Shown one piece after another: positions 25,750 to 34,584 of a stretch of 64,000 nt of DNA. Under the pieces are notes generated by a model that was given only the letters and a program-made list of their open reading frames with translations, was not told where the DNA came from and did no database searches. The DNA comes from Solwaraspora sp. WMMD1047 (GTDB taxonomy: Bacteria; Actinomycetota; Actinomycetes; Mycobacteriales; Micromonosporaceae), in contig NZ_JARUBL010000001.1 in NCBI RefSeq assembly GCF_029626155.1, forward strand, positions 6,600,501 through 6,664,500, read 5' to 3'. Position numbers and translations under genes: made by a program. Within the stretch, counting starts at the first letter, position 1; each line of letters opens with the position of its first letter.

Positions 25750-25999
25750 GCCGGTCCACCGCGCGGTCAGCGACGCCCCTCACTCTTCGTGATATCCGCC
25801 GCCGCGTGGCCGTAACCGTCCCACCCCGACAACCGTTTGTCCGGGTGCGACCGGCGGTTCATTCCGCACCGCTGCGGACCACCGGCTCAGCCAGCTGACC
25901 GGGCTCGGACCACCGCGACCGGTCCGCCGCCGCAGTCGCTCCGGCCAGCGATGACGGCCGATCGCACGGGGCCGTGAACAGCGAAGGGAGGTGCCGGCG

Positions 26000-27082
26000 G
26001 TGGGTAGCAGCAGAGAAATGTTCGACCGCCGGCGCGCCGAGCGCTTCGCGCAACTTCTTGACGAAGCCAACGGCGGTCGCCGCCACCATGTCCGGTCCCG
26101 CCACGACGACGAGCTGACCAGCCTGGTCGCCTTCGGCAAACGGGTCTGTGACACCTCGCCGGCCGCGCCGCTCGACCCGGAGTTCCGGTCCGCCCTGCGC
26201 GCCAGCCTGATGGCCACGGCCGAGCGGGACGGCATCGGCAGCACCGCCATCGAGGAGCCCGCCAGCCGGCCCTTCTGGCGTCAGAACGCGGCCGGGCTGT
26301 CGCCAGCCGCCCGCGCCCAGCAGACCCGACGTCGGGCGCGCCGCACCATCGTGGTCACCGTCGCCGCCGGGGCGATCGCCGTGTCGGGGATGTCCGCGGC
26401 CAGCGAAGGCGCCCTGCCCGGCGACGCCCTGTACGGGATGAAGCGATCCACCGAACGCGCCCAGCTCGCCCTGACCAGCTCGGACCTGAGCCGCGGCCAA
26501 CTCTTCCTGGAGTTCGCCCGGACCCGGCTGGCCGAGGCGGAGGCGGTCCAGGGCGACGTGTACGGCTTCGACGCGGTCCTCGACGACATGGACGACGACA
26601 CCAGGCAGGGTGTCCGGTTGCTGACCACCGCAGCCGTCGACCGGCGGGACGCGGGGGCGCTCGACACCATCGTCACCTTCCTGACCTCCCAGCACCGCCA
26701 GGTGGCCACCCTGCGCGAGGGCGCCACCGCGGCCGAACGGCGCCGGGCCGGCCAGTCGCTCGCCCTGCTGGACCAGATCAAGGCGCGGGCCGACGGCCTG
26801 CGGATGGCACTGCTCTGCGGTGCCGAGCCGGTGGCCGGCCGGCCGGACTCGCTCGGCCCGCTGCCGCAGCAGTGCCCGATCAGCCGGGCGCCGATCGGTG
26901 ACCAACCGTCCGCGCCGACCGACGAGGGCGCCGGTGAGGTCCGGTCACCGGAGACGCCCCGCGCGGAGCGGAAGGCCCCGGCCGGGCCGGACACCGACCA
27001 GCCGGCGGACGACGACTCCGCCGAGGTCCAGCCGAAGCCGGAGGACCTGATCGACCGGACGGACCGCAAGTCCGTCGACTGA
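26000..27082 (+). CDS. rsbN: probable membrane anti-sigma factor RsbN-like (DUF5667)
   Basis: A 360-residue single-pass membrane protein. The cytoplasmic N-terminus (about 1-105) is helical and charged (RRRAERFAQLLDEANGG), as in anti-sigma domains. One TM helix follows (RTIVVTVAAGAIAVSGMSAA, about residues 112-132). The outside part has the DUF5667 signature LPGDALYGMKRSTERAQLAL and an acidic Pro-rich tail. In Streptomyces, RsbN is encoded next to bldN and sequesters its sigma factor at the membrane; position and topology support the same role here. It starts at GTG 26000 behind AAGGGAGGTG, 250 bases after bldN. Confidence 0.82.
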   Translation: MGSSREMFDRRRAERFAQLLDEANGGRRHHVRSRHDDELTSLVAFGKRVCDTSPAAPLDPEFRSALRASLMATAERDGIGSTAIEEPASRPFWRQNAAGLSPAARAQQTRRRARRTIVVTVAAGAIAVSGMSAASEGALPGDALYGMKRSTERAQLALTSSDLSRGQLFLEFARTRLAEAEAVQGDVYGFDAVLDDMDDDTRQGVRLLTTAAVDRRDAGALDTIVTFLTSQHRQVATLREGATAAERRRAGQSLALLDQIKARADGLRMALLCGAEPVAGRPDSLGPLPQQCPISRAPIGDQPSAPTDEGAGEVRSPETPRAERKAPAGPDTDQPADDDSAEVQPKPEDLIDRTDRKSVD

Positions 27083-27185
27083 GTCGCCTCCGCCCACGCA
27101 CCGGCGGCGACTGCGGCTACCCTCGCTGGAGGCACGCCTCGCCGCCGCGGCGCGTGCCGTCCATCGAGCGGAGGGAGAGCATCGG

Positions 27186-28067
27186 GTGGCCCGCACCCCG
27201 AAGGTGACCGTCAGCGCCGACGCGCACGGACACATCGCCGGTTGGGGCACGACCGGGCTCGCCGAGCCGCCGCCGTCCGCGCCGGGCCCGGAGCGCGCCG
27301 CCGCCGGGTTCTTCGACATCGACAACACGATGCTGCAGGGCGCCTCCCTCTACTGGTTCGCCCGCGGGCTGGCCGCCCGCAACTACTTCACCGCCGGGGA
27401 CCTGGCCCGGTTCGCCTGGCGGCAGGCCCGGTTCCGGCTGCTCGCCACCGAGCACCCCGGTGACATGTCGCACGCCCGGCAGGCCGCGCTCGCGTTCGTC
27501 GAGGGCTGGCGGGTGGACGAGCTGGAGCGCCTCACCCTGGAGATCTTCGACGAGCTGATGGCCAGCCGGATCTGGCCGGGCAGCCGCGCCCTGGCCGAGC
27601 TGCACCTGGCCGCCGGGGAGCGGGTCTGGCTGGTCAGCGCCGCCCCGGTCGAGATCGGCCGGGTGATCGCCGCCCGGCTCGGCCTGACCGGCGCCATCGG
27701 CACGGTGGCCGAGATCCGCGGCGGCGCCTACACCGGGCGGCTGGTGGGCGACCTGATGCACGGCCCGGCCAAGGCCGACGCGGTCCGGCAGCTCGCCGAG
27801 GTGGAAGGGCTCGATCTGCGCCGCTGCGCGGCGTACAGCGACTCGGCGAACGACATCCCGATGCTCTCCGCCGTCGGGCGGCCGGTCGCGGTCAACCCGG
27901 ACGGCGCGCTGCTGCAGCAGGCCCGGCTGCGCGGCTGGACCGTGCACGACTTCCGCTCCGGGCGGCGGGCCGCGCGGATCGCCGTACCCTCGACGGTGGC
28001 TGCCGGGCTGGTGGCCGGCGCGGTCACCGCGGGGCTGGCCGCCCGGCGGAGGTGGCAGGTCCGATGA
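27186..28067 (+). CDS. HAD-IB family phosphatase (SerB-like)
   Basis: A 293-residue HAD-superfamily IB hydrolase. GFFDIDNTMLQGAS near residue 41 holds the nucleophile Asp and the acid/base Asp. LVSAAPVEIGRVIA is motif II. KADAVRQLA and YSDSANDIPMLSAVG are motifs III and IV with the Mg2+-binding Asp. A hydrophobic C-terminal stretch (VAAGLVAGAVTAGLAARRR) suggests a membrane tail. A similar HAD gene follows bldN/rsbN in streptomycetes. The substrate is unknown, a phosphomonoester such as phosphoserine or lysophosphatidate being possible. GGAGGGAG lies upstream of the GTG. Confidence 0.88.
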   Translation: MARTPKVTVSADAHGHIAGWGTTGLAEPPPSAPGPERAAAGFFDIDNTMLQGASLYWFARGLAARNYFTAGDLARFAWRQARFRLLATEHPGDMSHARQAALAFVEGWRVDELERLTLEIFDELMASRIWPGSRALAELHLAAGERVWLVSAAPVEIGRVIAARLGLTGAIGTVAEIRGGAYTGRLVGDLMHGPAKADAVRQLAEVEGLDLRRCAAYSDSANDIPMLSAVGRPVAVNPDGALLQQARLRGWTVHDFRSGRRAARIAVPSTVAAGLVAGAVTAGLAARRRWQVR

Positions 28068-29164
28068 GGCTTGCCAGTTCCCGGTCCGGCCTGATCGGGC
28101 TGGCGGTGGCGTTGGTCGCCGCGACCGTGCTGCTGGTGCTTCCGTCGGCCGGCTCGGAGCCCGCCGAGCAGGCGGTGTTCACCGTCGAGCAGGCCTGGCC
28201 GGACGCCCAGCGGGTGGAGATCCCGGCGTCGCTGCCCGACGGCCCGGCGTTCAATCCGGTCTACCTGCTCGACGGCGGGGCCGCGGTGGGCACCGCCCCC
28301 AGCCCGAGCGGGGACGCGTTACGGCTGCTGGTGCACACCGCCGCCGGCGAGGTGCGCGAGCTGCGCCGGCTGCCCACCGACATCGCGCCGCAGTACAGCG
28401 GGGTCACCGTCGCGGGTGACCGGATCGCCTGGGCCGAGACCACGAACGATCCGGACGGCCTGGGCCGCACCACGCTCTGGCTGGCCGGGTTGGCCGCGGA
28501 CCAGCCGGCCCGCCAGCTCACCGCCGACGCCGGCGACGTCGTCTTCTTCAATTCCGAGTACGACCTGCTGCTGCACTCCGAGCGGCTGCACTGGGTGGCG
28601 GTCGCGCCCGGCGAGGAGACCGCCACCGAGCTGCGGTCGGTGCCGCTGGCCGGCGGCACCGTCGAGATCCGCACCGAGCCGGGCGCCTGGGCGCGGTCGG
28701 CCTGGCCCTGGCTGGTCAGCGCGGGCACCGGCGAGAGCGGGCCGATCCAGCTGCGTGACCTGGAAGCTCGCAAGATCATCGAGGTGGATGCGGCCGGCAC
28801 CGAGCTGGTGAGCTGCAGCCCGGCCTGGTGCCGGGTGCTGGTGCTGGGCAGCGACGGGCCGGGCCGGATCGACCTGATGCGCCCGGATGGCGCCGACCGC
28901 CGGGAGGTGGCGGCCGGCACCGCGACCGCCTCGATCATCGACGTGGCGGTGCTGGACCGGTTCGAGGTGCTGTCCCTCTCCGATGCGCAGCGCACCGCCA
29001 CCGGCACCCAGCAGCTGCTCCTCTACGACCTGCGCGAGGAGCGGACGGTGACGGTGGCCGAGGGCATCGGCTCGGTGCTGTACCGGAGCGGCCGGCTCTG
29101 GTGGTCCACCGGCGGCTCCGAGATCACCGGCTGGAGCGGGCTGGACCTGCGCAGCCTGGACTGA
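28064..29164 (+). CDS. TolB-like beta-propeller exported protein
   Basis: A 366-residue protein with an N-terminal signal peptide or anchor (SGLIGLAVALVAATVLLVLP). Repeated beta-strand motifs follow, of the form DRIAWAETTNDPDG, ERLHWVAVAPGEE and GRLWWSTGGSEITGW, consistent with a six- to seven-bladed propeller. No enzymatic residues are visible. I start it at ATG 28064, which overlaps the HAD stop (ATGA) and has GGAGG 11 bases before. It is the last gene of the rsbN-HAD-propeller group. Confidence 0.75.
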   Translation: MRLASSRSGLIGLAVALVAATVLLVLPSAGSEPAEQAVFTVEQAWPDAQRVEIPASLPDGPAFNPVYLLDGGAAVGTAPSPSGDALRLLVHTAAGEVRELRRLPTDIAPQYSGVTVAGDRIAWAETTNDPDGLGRTTLWLAGLAADQPARQLTADAGDVVFFNSEYDLLLHSERLHWVAVAPGEETATELRSVPLAGGTVEIRTEPGAWARSAWPWLVSAGTGESGPIQLRDLEARKIIEVDAAGTELVSCSPAWCRVLVLGSDGPGRIDLMRPDGADRREVAAGTATASIIDVAVLDRFEVLSLSDAQRTATGTQQLLLYDLREERTVTVAEGIGSVLYRSGRLWWSTGGSEITGWSGLDLRSLD

Positions 29165-29185
29165 GCTACCGACCAGCGGGCGCGC

Positions 29186-30238
29186 TCACGGCCCGAACGG
29201 ATCGGGCCGCCGCTCCAGCAGCTTGTGCAGGGTCTGCTGGATGGTCTCCCGGACCTGGTCGGCGAGGTTGAACACGACGAGCGGGTCGTCCGCGTGGTCG
29301 GCCAGGCCCTCGGTGGAGATCGGCGGGCAGAACTCGATGAGCCACTTGCTGGGCAGCGGCACCATGCCCAGCGGACCCAGCCACGGGAACGTCGGGGTCA
29401 GCGGGAAGTACGGCAGCTTGAGCAGCCGGGCCAGCGGCTTGACGTCGGCGAGCATCGGATAGGTCTCCTCGGCGCCGACGATGGCGGCCGGGATGATCGG
29501 CTTTCCGGTCCGCAGGGCGGCCGAGACGAACCCGCCCCGCCCGAACCGCTGCAGCTTGTAGCGGTCGGCGTAGAGCTTCCCGACGCCCTTGAACCCCTCC
29601 GGGAAGACGCCGACCAGTTCGCCGCCGGCGAGCAGCCGTTCCGCGTCGGAGTTGCAGGCCATCGTGCCGCCGGTCTTGCGGGCCAGCTCCGACAGCACCG
29701 GCACCCGGAACACCAGGTCGGCGCCGAGCAGCCGGAGGTAGCGGCGGGCCGGGTGCTGATCGCGCAGCACCGCCGAGAGGATGAGCGCATCCAGCGCCAC
29801 GGTGCCGGAGTGGTTGCCGACCACCAGACCGGCGCCGGTGCGGGGCAGGTTCTCCAGCCCGGTCACCTCGGTGCGGAACCAGTCGCGGTAGAGCATCCGC
29901 AGGATCGGGTGGAAGACCTGGTCGGTCAGTTCCGGGTCAAAGCCGAACTCGTCCACCTCGTACTGCCCGGAGAGGCGGCGGCGCAGGAAGGCCAGCCCGG
30001 CCGCGACCCGCCGGTCCCAGACGTCACCGCGCTGACCAACCGCCGGGCCGCCGGCGGCTGAGCCACCGACCGGTACGACGTCGGAGCCACCGGGCACCGG
30101 TCCGGCGCCGGAGCCGCCGGGCAGCCTTCCGGCGCCGGACCGGCCGGTCATCCCCGGGGCGCTGCCGTTCGGGCTGGCCGCGGGCGGGCCGCCGTTGGGG
30201 CTGACCGGGGGCGGGCCGCCGTTCGGTTCGGCGGTCAT
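29186..30238 (-). CDS. lysophospholipid acyltransferase family protein
   Basis: A 350-residue PlsC-fold acyltransferase. The first ~105 residues are a Pro/Gly/Ala-rich tail (GGPPPVSPNGGPPAASPNG). The catalytic motif appears as VGNHSGTVALDAL (His...Asp), the glycerol-3-phosphate/lysolipid binding motif as GVFPEGFKGVGK, and a third block as IIPAAIVGAEETYP. It transfers a fatty acyl group to a lysophospholipid or similar acceptor at the inner membrane face. Its ATG overlaps the stop of the upstream epimerase gene by 4 bases, so the two form an operon. Confidence 0.88.
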   Translation of the reverse strand: MTAEPNGGPPPVSPNGGPPAASPNGSAPGMTGRSGAGRLPGGSGAGPVPGGSDVVPVGGSAAGGPAVGQRGDVWDRRVAAGLAFLRRRLSGQYEVDEFGFDPELTDQVFHPILRMLYRDWFRTEVTGLENLPRTGAGLVVGNHSGTVALDALILSAVLRDQHPARRYLRLLGADLVFRVPVLSELARKTGGTMACNSDAERLLAGGELVGVFPEGFKGVGKLYADRYKLQRFGRGGFVSAALRTGKPIIPAAIVGAEETYPMLADVKPLARLLKLPYFPLTPTFPWLGPLGMVPLPSKWLIEFCPPISTEGLADHADDPLVVFNLADQVRETIQQTLHKLLERRPDPFGP

Positions 30239-31308
30239 GACCGCTCCCGTACGGTGGCGCGGACCTGCCGGATGCCGTCCAGGATCGCCTGCTCGGCCAG
30301 GGCGAGTTGGGTCGGCCCGAGCACCGTCCGGTCGGGGTGGCCGGCGATGAAGTCGTCGAAGGCGGCGGCCGTGGACCGGGGCGTGAAGCCGTACTCGTTG
30401 GTCAGCCTGGTGATGTCCACCACCCGGCCGTGCACGAAGAGGTCGACCTGGTCGAGGCTGTAGCGCCCGAAGCCGAGCAGGCGGGCGACGCCGGCGGCCC
30501 CGGACAGGCCGGGCTCCAGCACCGGTACGGCGATCCGGCCGGCCCGACGGATCGCCTGGGAGAGGGCGAGCACGCCCGGTCCGGCGACGTTGAAGGTGCC
30601 GGGGTGTTCTCCCACCACCGACCGGTGCAGCACCTCCAAGGCGTCGTCGAAGTGCACGAACTGCAGCCGGGGGTCGCGGCCGAGCACGGTCGGCACGACC
30701 GGCTGGGCGAAGTAGCGGGTCAGCGTGGTTTCGGCGATCGAGCCGATGAAGGGGGCGAACCGCAACACGGTCGCGGTCACGTCCGGCCGGCGCCGGCGGA
30801 AGCCCCGGACGTACCCCTCGATGTCAAGGATGTCCCGGGCGAATCCCCCGCGGGGTACCGCCCGCGGTTCGGTGTCCTCGGTGAAGACCGCCGGGTCGCG
30901 GAACGAGGCGCCGTAGGCGGCGGTGGAGGAGCGGACGACCAGCTTGCGCAGCCCGGGCGCCCGTTGGCAGGCGGCCAGCAGCTGCATGGTGCCGATGACG
31001 TTCTGCTCCTTCATCGCGGCCCGGCCGCCGTTCTGCTTGTCGGGCGCGGTGGCCAGGGCCAGGTGTACGACCGCGTCGGCGTGCAGGTCGGCGATGATGC
31101 TGCCGACCGAGCCGGGGTCGGCCCGGACCCGTTCCACGCCGGTGAGCAGCGGAACCAGCTCGTCGACGGGGTCGGACGGGTCGAGGCCGACGACGCGGCC
31201 GACCCGGGGGTCGGCGACCAGGCGCGCGGCGACGTGCGCGCCGAGGAACCGGCTGACGCCGGTCACCACAACGACCCCCGGGGCCCGGGTGGACCGGCCG
31301 GAGGTCAC
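30235..31308 (-). CDS. NAD(P)-dependent sugar epimerase/dehydratase family protein
   Basis: A 357-residue extended short-chain dehydrogenase. APGVVVVTGVSRFLGAHVAARL is the nucleotide-binding loop. The active-site tyrosine is in STAAYGASFRDPA, followed by a modified lysine position. FNVAGPGVLALSQAIRRAG near the C-terminus is shared with actinobacterial NAD-dependent epimerases. GTG 31308 with GGGAG 6 bases upstream fixes the start. It is the promoter-proximal gene of an operon with the acyltransferase and sits just downstream of the bS22 gene. Confidence 0.88.
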   Translation of the reverse strand: MTSGRSTRAPGVVVVTGVSRFLGAHVAARLVADPRVGRVVGLDPSDPVDELVPLLTGVERVRADPGSVGSIIADLHADAVVHLALATAPDKQNGGRAAMKEQNVIGTMQLLAACQRAPGLRKLVVRSSTAAYGASFRDPAVFTEDTEPRAVPRGGFARDILDIEGYVRGFRRRRPDVTATVLRFAPFIGSIAETTLTRYFAQPVVPTVLGRDPRLQFVHFDDALEVLHRSVVGEHPGTFNVAGPGVLALSQAIRRAGRIAVPVLEPGLSGAAGVARLLGFGRYSLDQVDLFVHGRVVDITRLTNEYGFTPRSTAAAFDDFIAGHPDRTVLGPTQLALAEQAILDGIRQVRATVRERS

Positions 31309-31400
31309 GGTGCGCTCCCGACCGGCAGGCGCGGGTCGGTGCCGGCCTGCCGCCACGTCATCACCTGGGCCTGTCGAAGATCGGCAGATCGACGGTGCTG

Positions 31401-31429
31401 CCACGGGCCGGGCCGGAGCCCGGCCGTGG
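31401..31429 (-). terminator. hairpin terminator after bS22 gene
   Basis: A near-perfect 12-bp stem (CCACGGGCCGGGC with GCCCGGCCGTGG, one bulged base) lies immediately downstream of the bS22 stop on the minus strand. Confidence 0.75.
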
Positions 31430-31531
31430 TCACTTGCCGAGACGGCGACGCTGGACGCGGGTCTTGCGCAGCAGCTTGCGGTGCTTCTTCTTTGCCATGC
31501 GCTTGCGGCGCTTCTTGACCACCGAGCCCAT
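31430..31531 (-). CDS. small ribosomal protein bS22 (AURKAIP1/COX24 domain)
   Basis: A 33-residue, extremely basic protein reading [16 protein letters not shown] and continuing to QRRRLGK. It is nearly identical to mycobacterial bS22, a small-subunit ribosomal protein conserved in actinobacteria and often missed by gene callers. GGAGAGG lies about 9 bases before the ATG. A terminator hairpin follows the stop directly, so it appears to be its own transcription unit. Confidence 0.93.
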   Translation of the reverse strand: MGSVVKKRRKRMAKKKHRKLLRKTRVQRRRLGK

Positions 31532-31729
31532 ACGAAAGCCTCTCCAGTGCGGCGAGCGGGTCGGACCGGGAGCCACCCTGAGGCGCCGCCGGTAACCGAA
31601 CTGACAACGGACCGGACCCGCCGGGCGGGTGTGGAACGCACCGAGGTGGGGTCACGGTCGTTGTCAAGGGTAGCCTCCGCCGGCCGACCGAACCACAGCG
31701 CCCCCGGTCGCGGCCGACCGGAACCGCGG

Positions 31730-31942
31730 TCAGGCCGATGCCTGGAACGCTCCCCGCAGATAGTCGTGCACCGCGTGCTCGGGCACCCGGAACGACCGGC
31801 CGACCCGCACGGCGGTGAGGTCGCCGGAGTGCACCAGTCGATACACCGTCATCTTGGAGACCCGCATGAGCGTCGCCACCTCGGCGACGGTCAGGAACTT
31901 CACCTCCGACAGCCGGCCGTCGGACTGTGGTGATCCGGACAT
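31730..31942 (-). CDS. BldC/BdtA-like excisionase-family DNA-binding protein
   Basis: A 70-residue MerR-like winged HTH protein. FLTVAEVATLMRVSKMTVYRLVHSGDLTAVRVGRSFRV is the helix-turn-helix plus wing that is typical of BldC-type proteins. Streptomyces has two well-known relatives, BldC itself and BdtA, the latter encoded near bldN and a target of BldD. The location about 6 kb from bldN favours the BdtA-like identity, but I cannot separate the two by eye. The ATG at 31942 follows a GGTGAG ribosome site. Confidence 0.85.
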   Translation of the reverse strand: MSGSPQSDGRLSEVKFLTVAEVATLMRVSKMTVYRLVHSGDLTAVRVGRSFRVPEHAVHDYLRGAFQASA

Positions 31943-32139
31943 GGCTCACCAACCCATCACAGTTCGGCGCGTGCCACCGGCGGGACGCTTCCGGACCGTA
32001 GCGACGCGCGTGTTACCAGTACGGTAGCGGGACCGCTGTGACCCGCGCGATCCCTTCGGGCAGTTGATCTCGTCCAGTCAAGTCAACACGCCCACCCGAT
32101 CGGACAATTCTCCCTTTTTCTGGCAAATCAATCCGCCGG

Positions 32140-32892
32140 TCAGCCGCGGACCGCCTGCGGCCATTCGCCGCCGGGCAACCGGGAGTGGTCGCTGAGCCTG
32201 GCCTGCACGTCGCGGACATTGCCGATCGCGTCCACGAACCGTTCGCCGATCCGCAGCAGGTTGTCCAGGCCGGCCCGGACCAGGTCACCGGTCGCCTCGG
32301 CCAGCGCCTCGATCGCCCACGGGATGTCGATGACGGTGCCGATCTCGATCGCGGCCTCCACCAGCTTGCCGGCCAGCGCGGTCACGATCCGAGCGAGCTC
32401 GATCGCGTAGTCGACGTTGGCCCGGGCGATCTCGAACAGCCAGCGGCTGATGAAGTCCGCCCGGTCCGCCACCTCGGCCGCGGCGGCCCGCTGCCGGTCG
32501 ACCTTTGCCGCGTACGCCGTCGCGGCGTCGCCGGTCCAGGCGGCGAAGCGGTCGTCGGCCGGCTCGCCGATCGCCGACACGCACCCGGAGACCGGCATCC
32601 GCACCTGCTCCAGCCAGGCGAAGCTGGTGGAGATCAGGGCCAGCACCGGGGTCTGGTGTTCGGCGGCCCGCTCGACCCGGTCGACCACCTCGCGCAGCGC
32701 CTCGCGTACCTCGCCCAGTCGCCGCCGGACCCAGAGCAGCACCGGCGGGGCGACGCTGAAGAACCAGCGCCGGACCTGGTCGACGATGTCGTTGAAGGTG
32801 ACGATGGCCAGCTCGACCCCCGCGTCGATCTGTGCGAAGGCCCGGTTCAACGGCTCCGAGTAGTCGATCTCCGGAAGCTCCGGCTGGCTCAT
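32140..32892 (-). CDS. WXG-like helical protein of a type VII-secretion-style cluster
   Basis: A 250-residue mostly helical protein without signal peptide. The segment FAAWTGDAATAYAAKVDRQR has the W-x-G turn and helix pattern of WXG100/ESX substrates in the middle of a longer chain. The C-terminal half (ARIVTALAGKLVEAAIEIGTVIDI) is amphipathic to hydrophobic. No enzymatic domain is seen. ATG 32892 is preceded by GGAGAGG. It follows an EspC-like gene with 55 bases between them, so they are probably co-expressed, but no ESX ATPase or membrane component is in the window. Confidence 0.6.
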   Translation of the reverse strand: MSQPELPEIDYSEPLNRAFAQIDAGVELAIVTFNDIVDQVRRWFFSVAPPVLLWVRRRLGEVREALREVVDRVERAAEHQTPVLALISTSFAWLEQVRMPVSGCVSAIGEPADDRFAAWTGDAATAYAAKVDRQRAAAAEVADRADFISRWLFEIARANVDYAIELARIVTALAGKLVEAAIEIGTVIDIPWAIEALAEATGDLVRAGLDNLLRIGERFVDAIGNVRDVQARLSDHSRLPGGEWPQAVRG

Positions 32893-32947
32893 CGTCGGCC
32901 TCTCCGCTCTGCTTCGGCACCAGCCAGGTCGGCCCGGCCCGCGGCGC

Positions 32948-33265
32948 TCACCGCCGGTAGATCCGGTCCAGGTCGACCGCGACCATCGCGTCGGCCTGGT
33001 CGTACGCGTCCGCGATCCGGTCGACGGCCGCGCCGAGCTGCTCGAACTCGGTTGTCGCGGCATCGAGCACCACCGTCATGAAGGACCGGAACGTCTCATA
33101 CGCCTCGGCGTGGGTGGTCATGTTGCCGTCGCCGATGAAGAACGCAGCCGGGTGCAGGGTGAGCCGCCCGGCCGCGCGGCTCGCCGCGCCGGCCTGGTCG
33201 GCCAGGCCGCGCCATTTCCGCGCCTCGGCGCGCAGTGGTTCGGTGACGGCGGTGATCTGGGCCAT
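32948..33265 (-). CDS. EspC-like small helical protein (T7SS-associated)
   Basis: A 105-residue helical protein resembling the ESX secretion-associated EspC family. Two long amphipathic helices are separated by FFIGDGNMTTHAEAYETF, and the second helix ends in a YDQADAMVAVDLDRIYR tail similar to the YxxxD/E export signal of type VII substrates. It starts at ATG 33265 behind GGGAG. It is flanked by the WXG-like gene and a YbaB-like gene on the same strand. Confidence 0.65.
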   Translation of the reverse strand: MAQITAVTEPLRAEARKWRGLADQAGAASRAAGRLTLHPAAFFIGDGNMTTHAEAYETFRSFMTVVLDAATTEFEQLGAAVDRIADAYDQADAMVAVDLDRIYRR

Positions 33266-33313
33266 GGGTCGCTCCCTTTGCGGCGGCGGTGTGGCGGTGG
33301 GTGGACGGTCGGC

Positions 33314-34006
33314 TCAGGTGCGGGTGGTCAACTCGGCGGCCCGGAACGCGGCGAGCAGGTCGAGCCGGAGCTGTTCCGGCCCGGCGGCGCCGATCCGCCG
33401 CGGGTCGCCGTCGACGGCGGTCAACTGCTGGCCCCGCAGCCGCAGGGTGAGGCAGCCGCGCGGGCTGGCGACCGTCCGTTCCGGCGTGCCGGCGGTGGGG
33501 CGACGGCCGGCCAGGTGGTCCAGCTCGGCGCCGAGTTCGTCGAGGGTGGCCCGGGTCCGCCGCGCCCATTCCCGGGGCGCCGGGTCCTCCACAGGGGATC
33601 GCTGCCCGATCACCGTCGGGCGCCCGCTTGTCGCGGGCCGATCGGTGCGCAGGGCCGTCCGGGCGGCGAGCTGGTACGTCTTGCGCAGCGCCTCGGCGTA
33701 CGCCTCGAAGACGGCGGCGGCGAAGCCGGCCACCGCGACCCGCTCCCGCCAGTGGTGGTCGATGTCGACGGTCTCGACCCGCCCGCGCGCGTCGACCTGC
33801 ACCCGGACCGCGTTGGACCGGTCGGCGCCGTACTGGTGACCGGAGTTCTCGATGCTCGTCGACCCCCACCGGCCAGCGCCGCCCGGGCCGCCGCGGGGGA
33901 GCACGCCGGCCCGCGCGGGCGGGTCGGTCGACAGCCGGTCCGGCTCGCCGAAGAAGTCCAAACTGGCCAACGTCGGTCGTCCCTCGCGCCCGTCTCGCGG
34001 TTGCAT
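33314..34006 (-). CDS. YbaB/EbfC-like protein with Gly/Pro-rich N-terminus (tentative)
   Basis: A 230-residue protein with a Gly/Pro-rich first third. A segment NAVRVQVDARGRVETVDIDHHW resembles the beta-hairpin of YbaB-fold nucleoid proteins, as often found beside WXG100-type genes in actinomycetes. The following helix (FAAAVFEAYAEALRKTYQLA) fits that fold. The C-terminal half has no clear similarity. ATG 34006 has GGAGG at good spacing; ATG 34039 is an alternative. It heads a three-gene unit with the EspC-like and WXG-like genes. Confidence 0.5.
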   Translation of the reverse strand: MQPRDGREGRPTLASLDFFGEPDRLSTDPPARAGVLPRGGPGGAGRWGSTSIENSGHQYGADRSNAVRVQVDARGRVETVDIDHHWRERVAVAGFAAAVFEAYAEALRKTYQLAARTALRTDRPATSGRPTVIGQRSPVEDPAPREWARRTRATLDELGAELDHLAGRRPTAGTPERTVASPRGCLTLRLRGQQLTAVDGDPRRIGAAGPEQLRLDLLAAFRAAELTTRT

Positions 34007-34139
34007 GCCGCCCTCCGACCTCGTTCGCCGCGCCGACATCAGCGCTCCGTGACGTACCTGTCACGACGGAGCAGGACCAAGATACGGGAAGGCCGGCCGG
34101 TTGTGGTGTCCGCCGGCGAATTACGGGAAACTCCGGGAC

Positions 34140-34520
34140 ATGACCAGCCGCATCGCCGTCGTCGCCATAAATGCCATCGACCCGCCCCGGGTGGCCGAGT
34201 TCTGGGCCGCCGCGCTCGGTTGGCGGGTGGTCGAGCAGGACGCCGCCGGGGTGAGCATCGCCCCGGCCGACGCGTCCTGGCCGACCATCGACGTGCTGCC
34301 GGTCTCCGAGCCGAAGACCGGCCACAACCGACTCCACCTCGACCTGCGGGCCGACGGCTCGTCGACCGACGAGGAGATCGCCCGGCTGGTGAAGCTGGGC
34401 GCCCGCCTGGTGGACGTGGGTCAGCCGGCGGACGCCACCTGGACGGTGCTGGCCGACCCGGAGGGCAACGAGTTCTGCCTCCTGTCTCGCACGGTGCAGG
34501 AGGTGCGGTCGGCCTCCTGA
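34140..34520 (+). CDS. VOC-superfamily (glyoxalase-like) protein
   Basis: A 126-residue vicinal-oxygen-chelate protein with the paired beta-alpha-beta-beta-beta units: INAIDPPRVAEFWAAALGWRV, then HLDLRADGSSTDEEIARLVKLGA and VLADPEGNEFCLL. The Glu in GNEFCLL is the usual metal ligand. Members of the Glyoxalase_6 group are found throughout actinobacteria with unknown substrates. It is divergent from the YbaB-like gene and ends before a strong bidirectional terminator. Confidence 0.85.
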   Translation: MTSRIAVVAINAIDPPRVAEFWAAALGWRVVEQDAAGVSIAPADASWPTIDVLPVSEPKTGHNRLHLDLRADGSSTDEEIARLVKLGARLVDVGQPADATWTVLADPEGNEFCLLSRTVQEVRSAS

Positions 34521-34530
34521 TCATGCAGGC

Positions 34531-34569
34531 GGTCCGCCGGCTCCGGGTCTGACCCGGAGCCGGCGGACC
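34531..34569. terminator. bidirectional terminator, VOC gene / polysaccharide lyase-like gene
   Basis: A perfect 19-bp inverted repeat (34531-34549 with 34551-34569; about 17 bp would pair around a small loop) lies between two convergent genes. Confidence 0.85.
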
Positions 34570-34584
34570 AAGGTGGCTAGCGGC

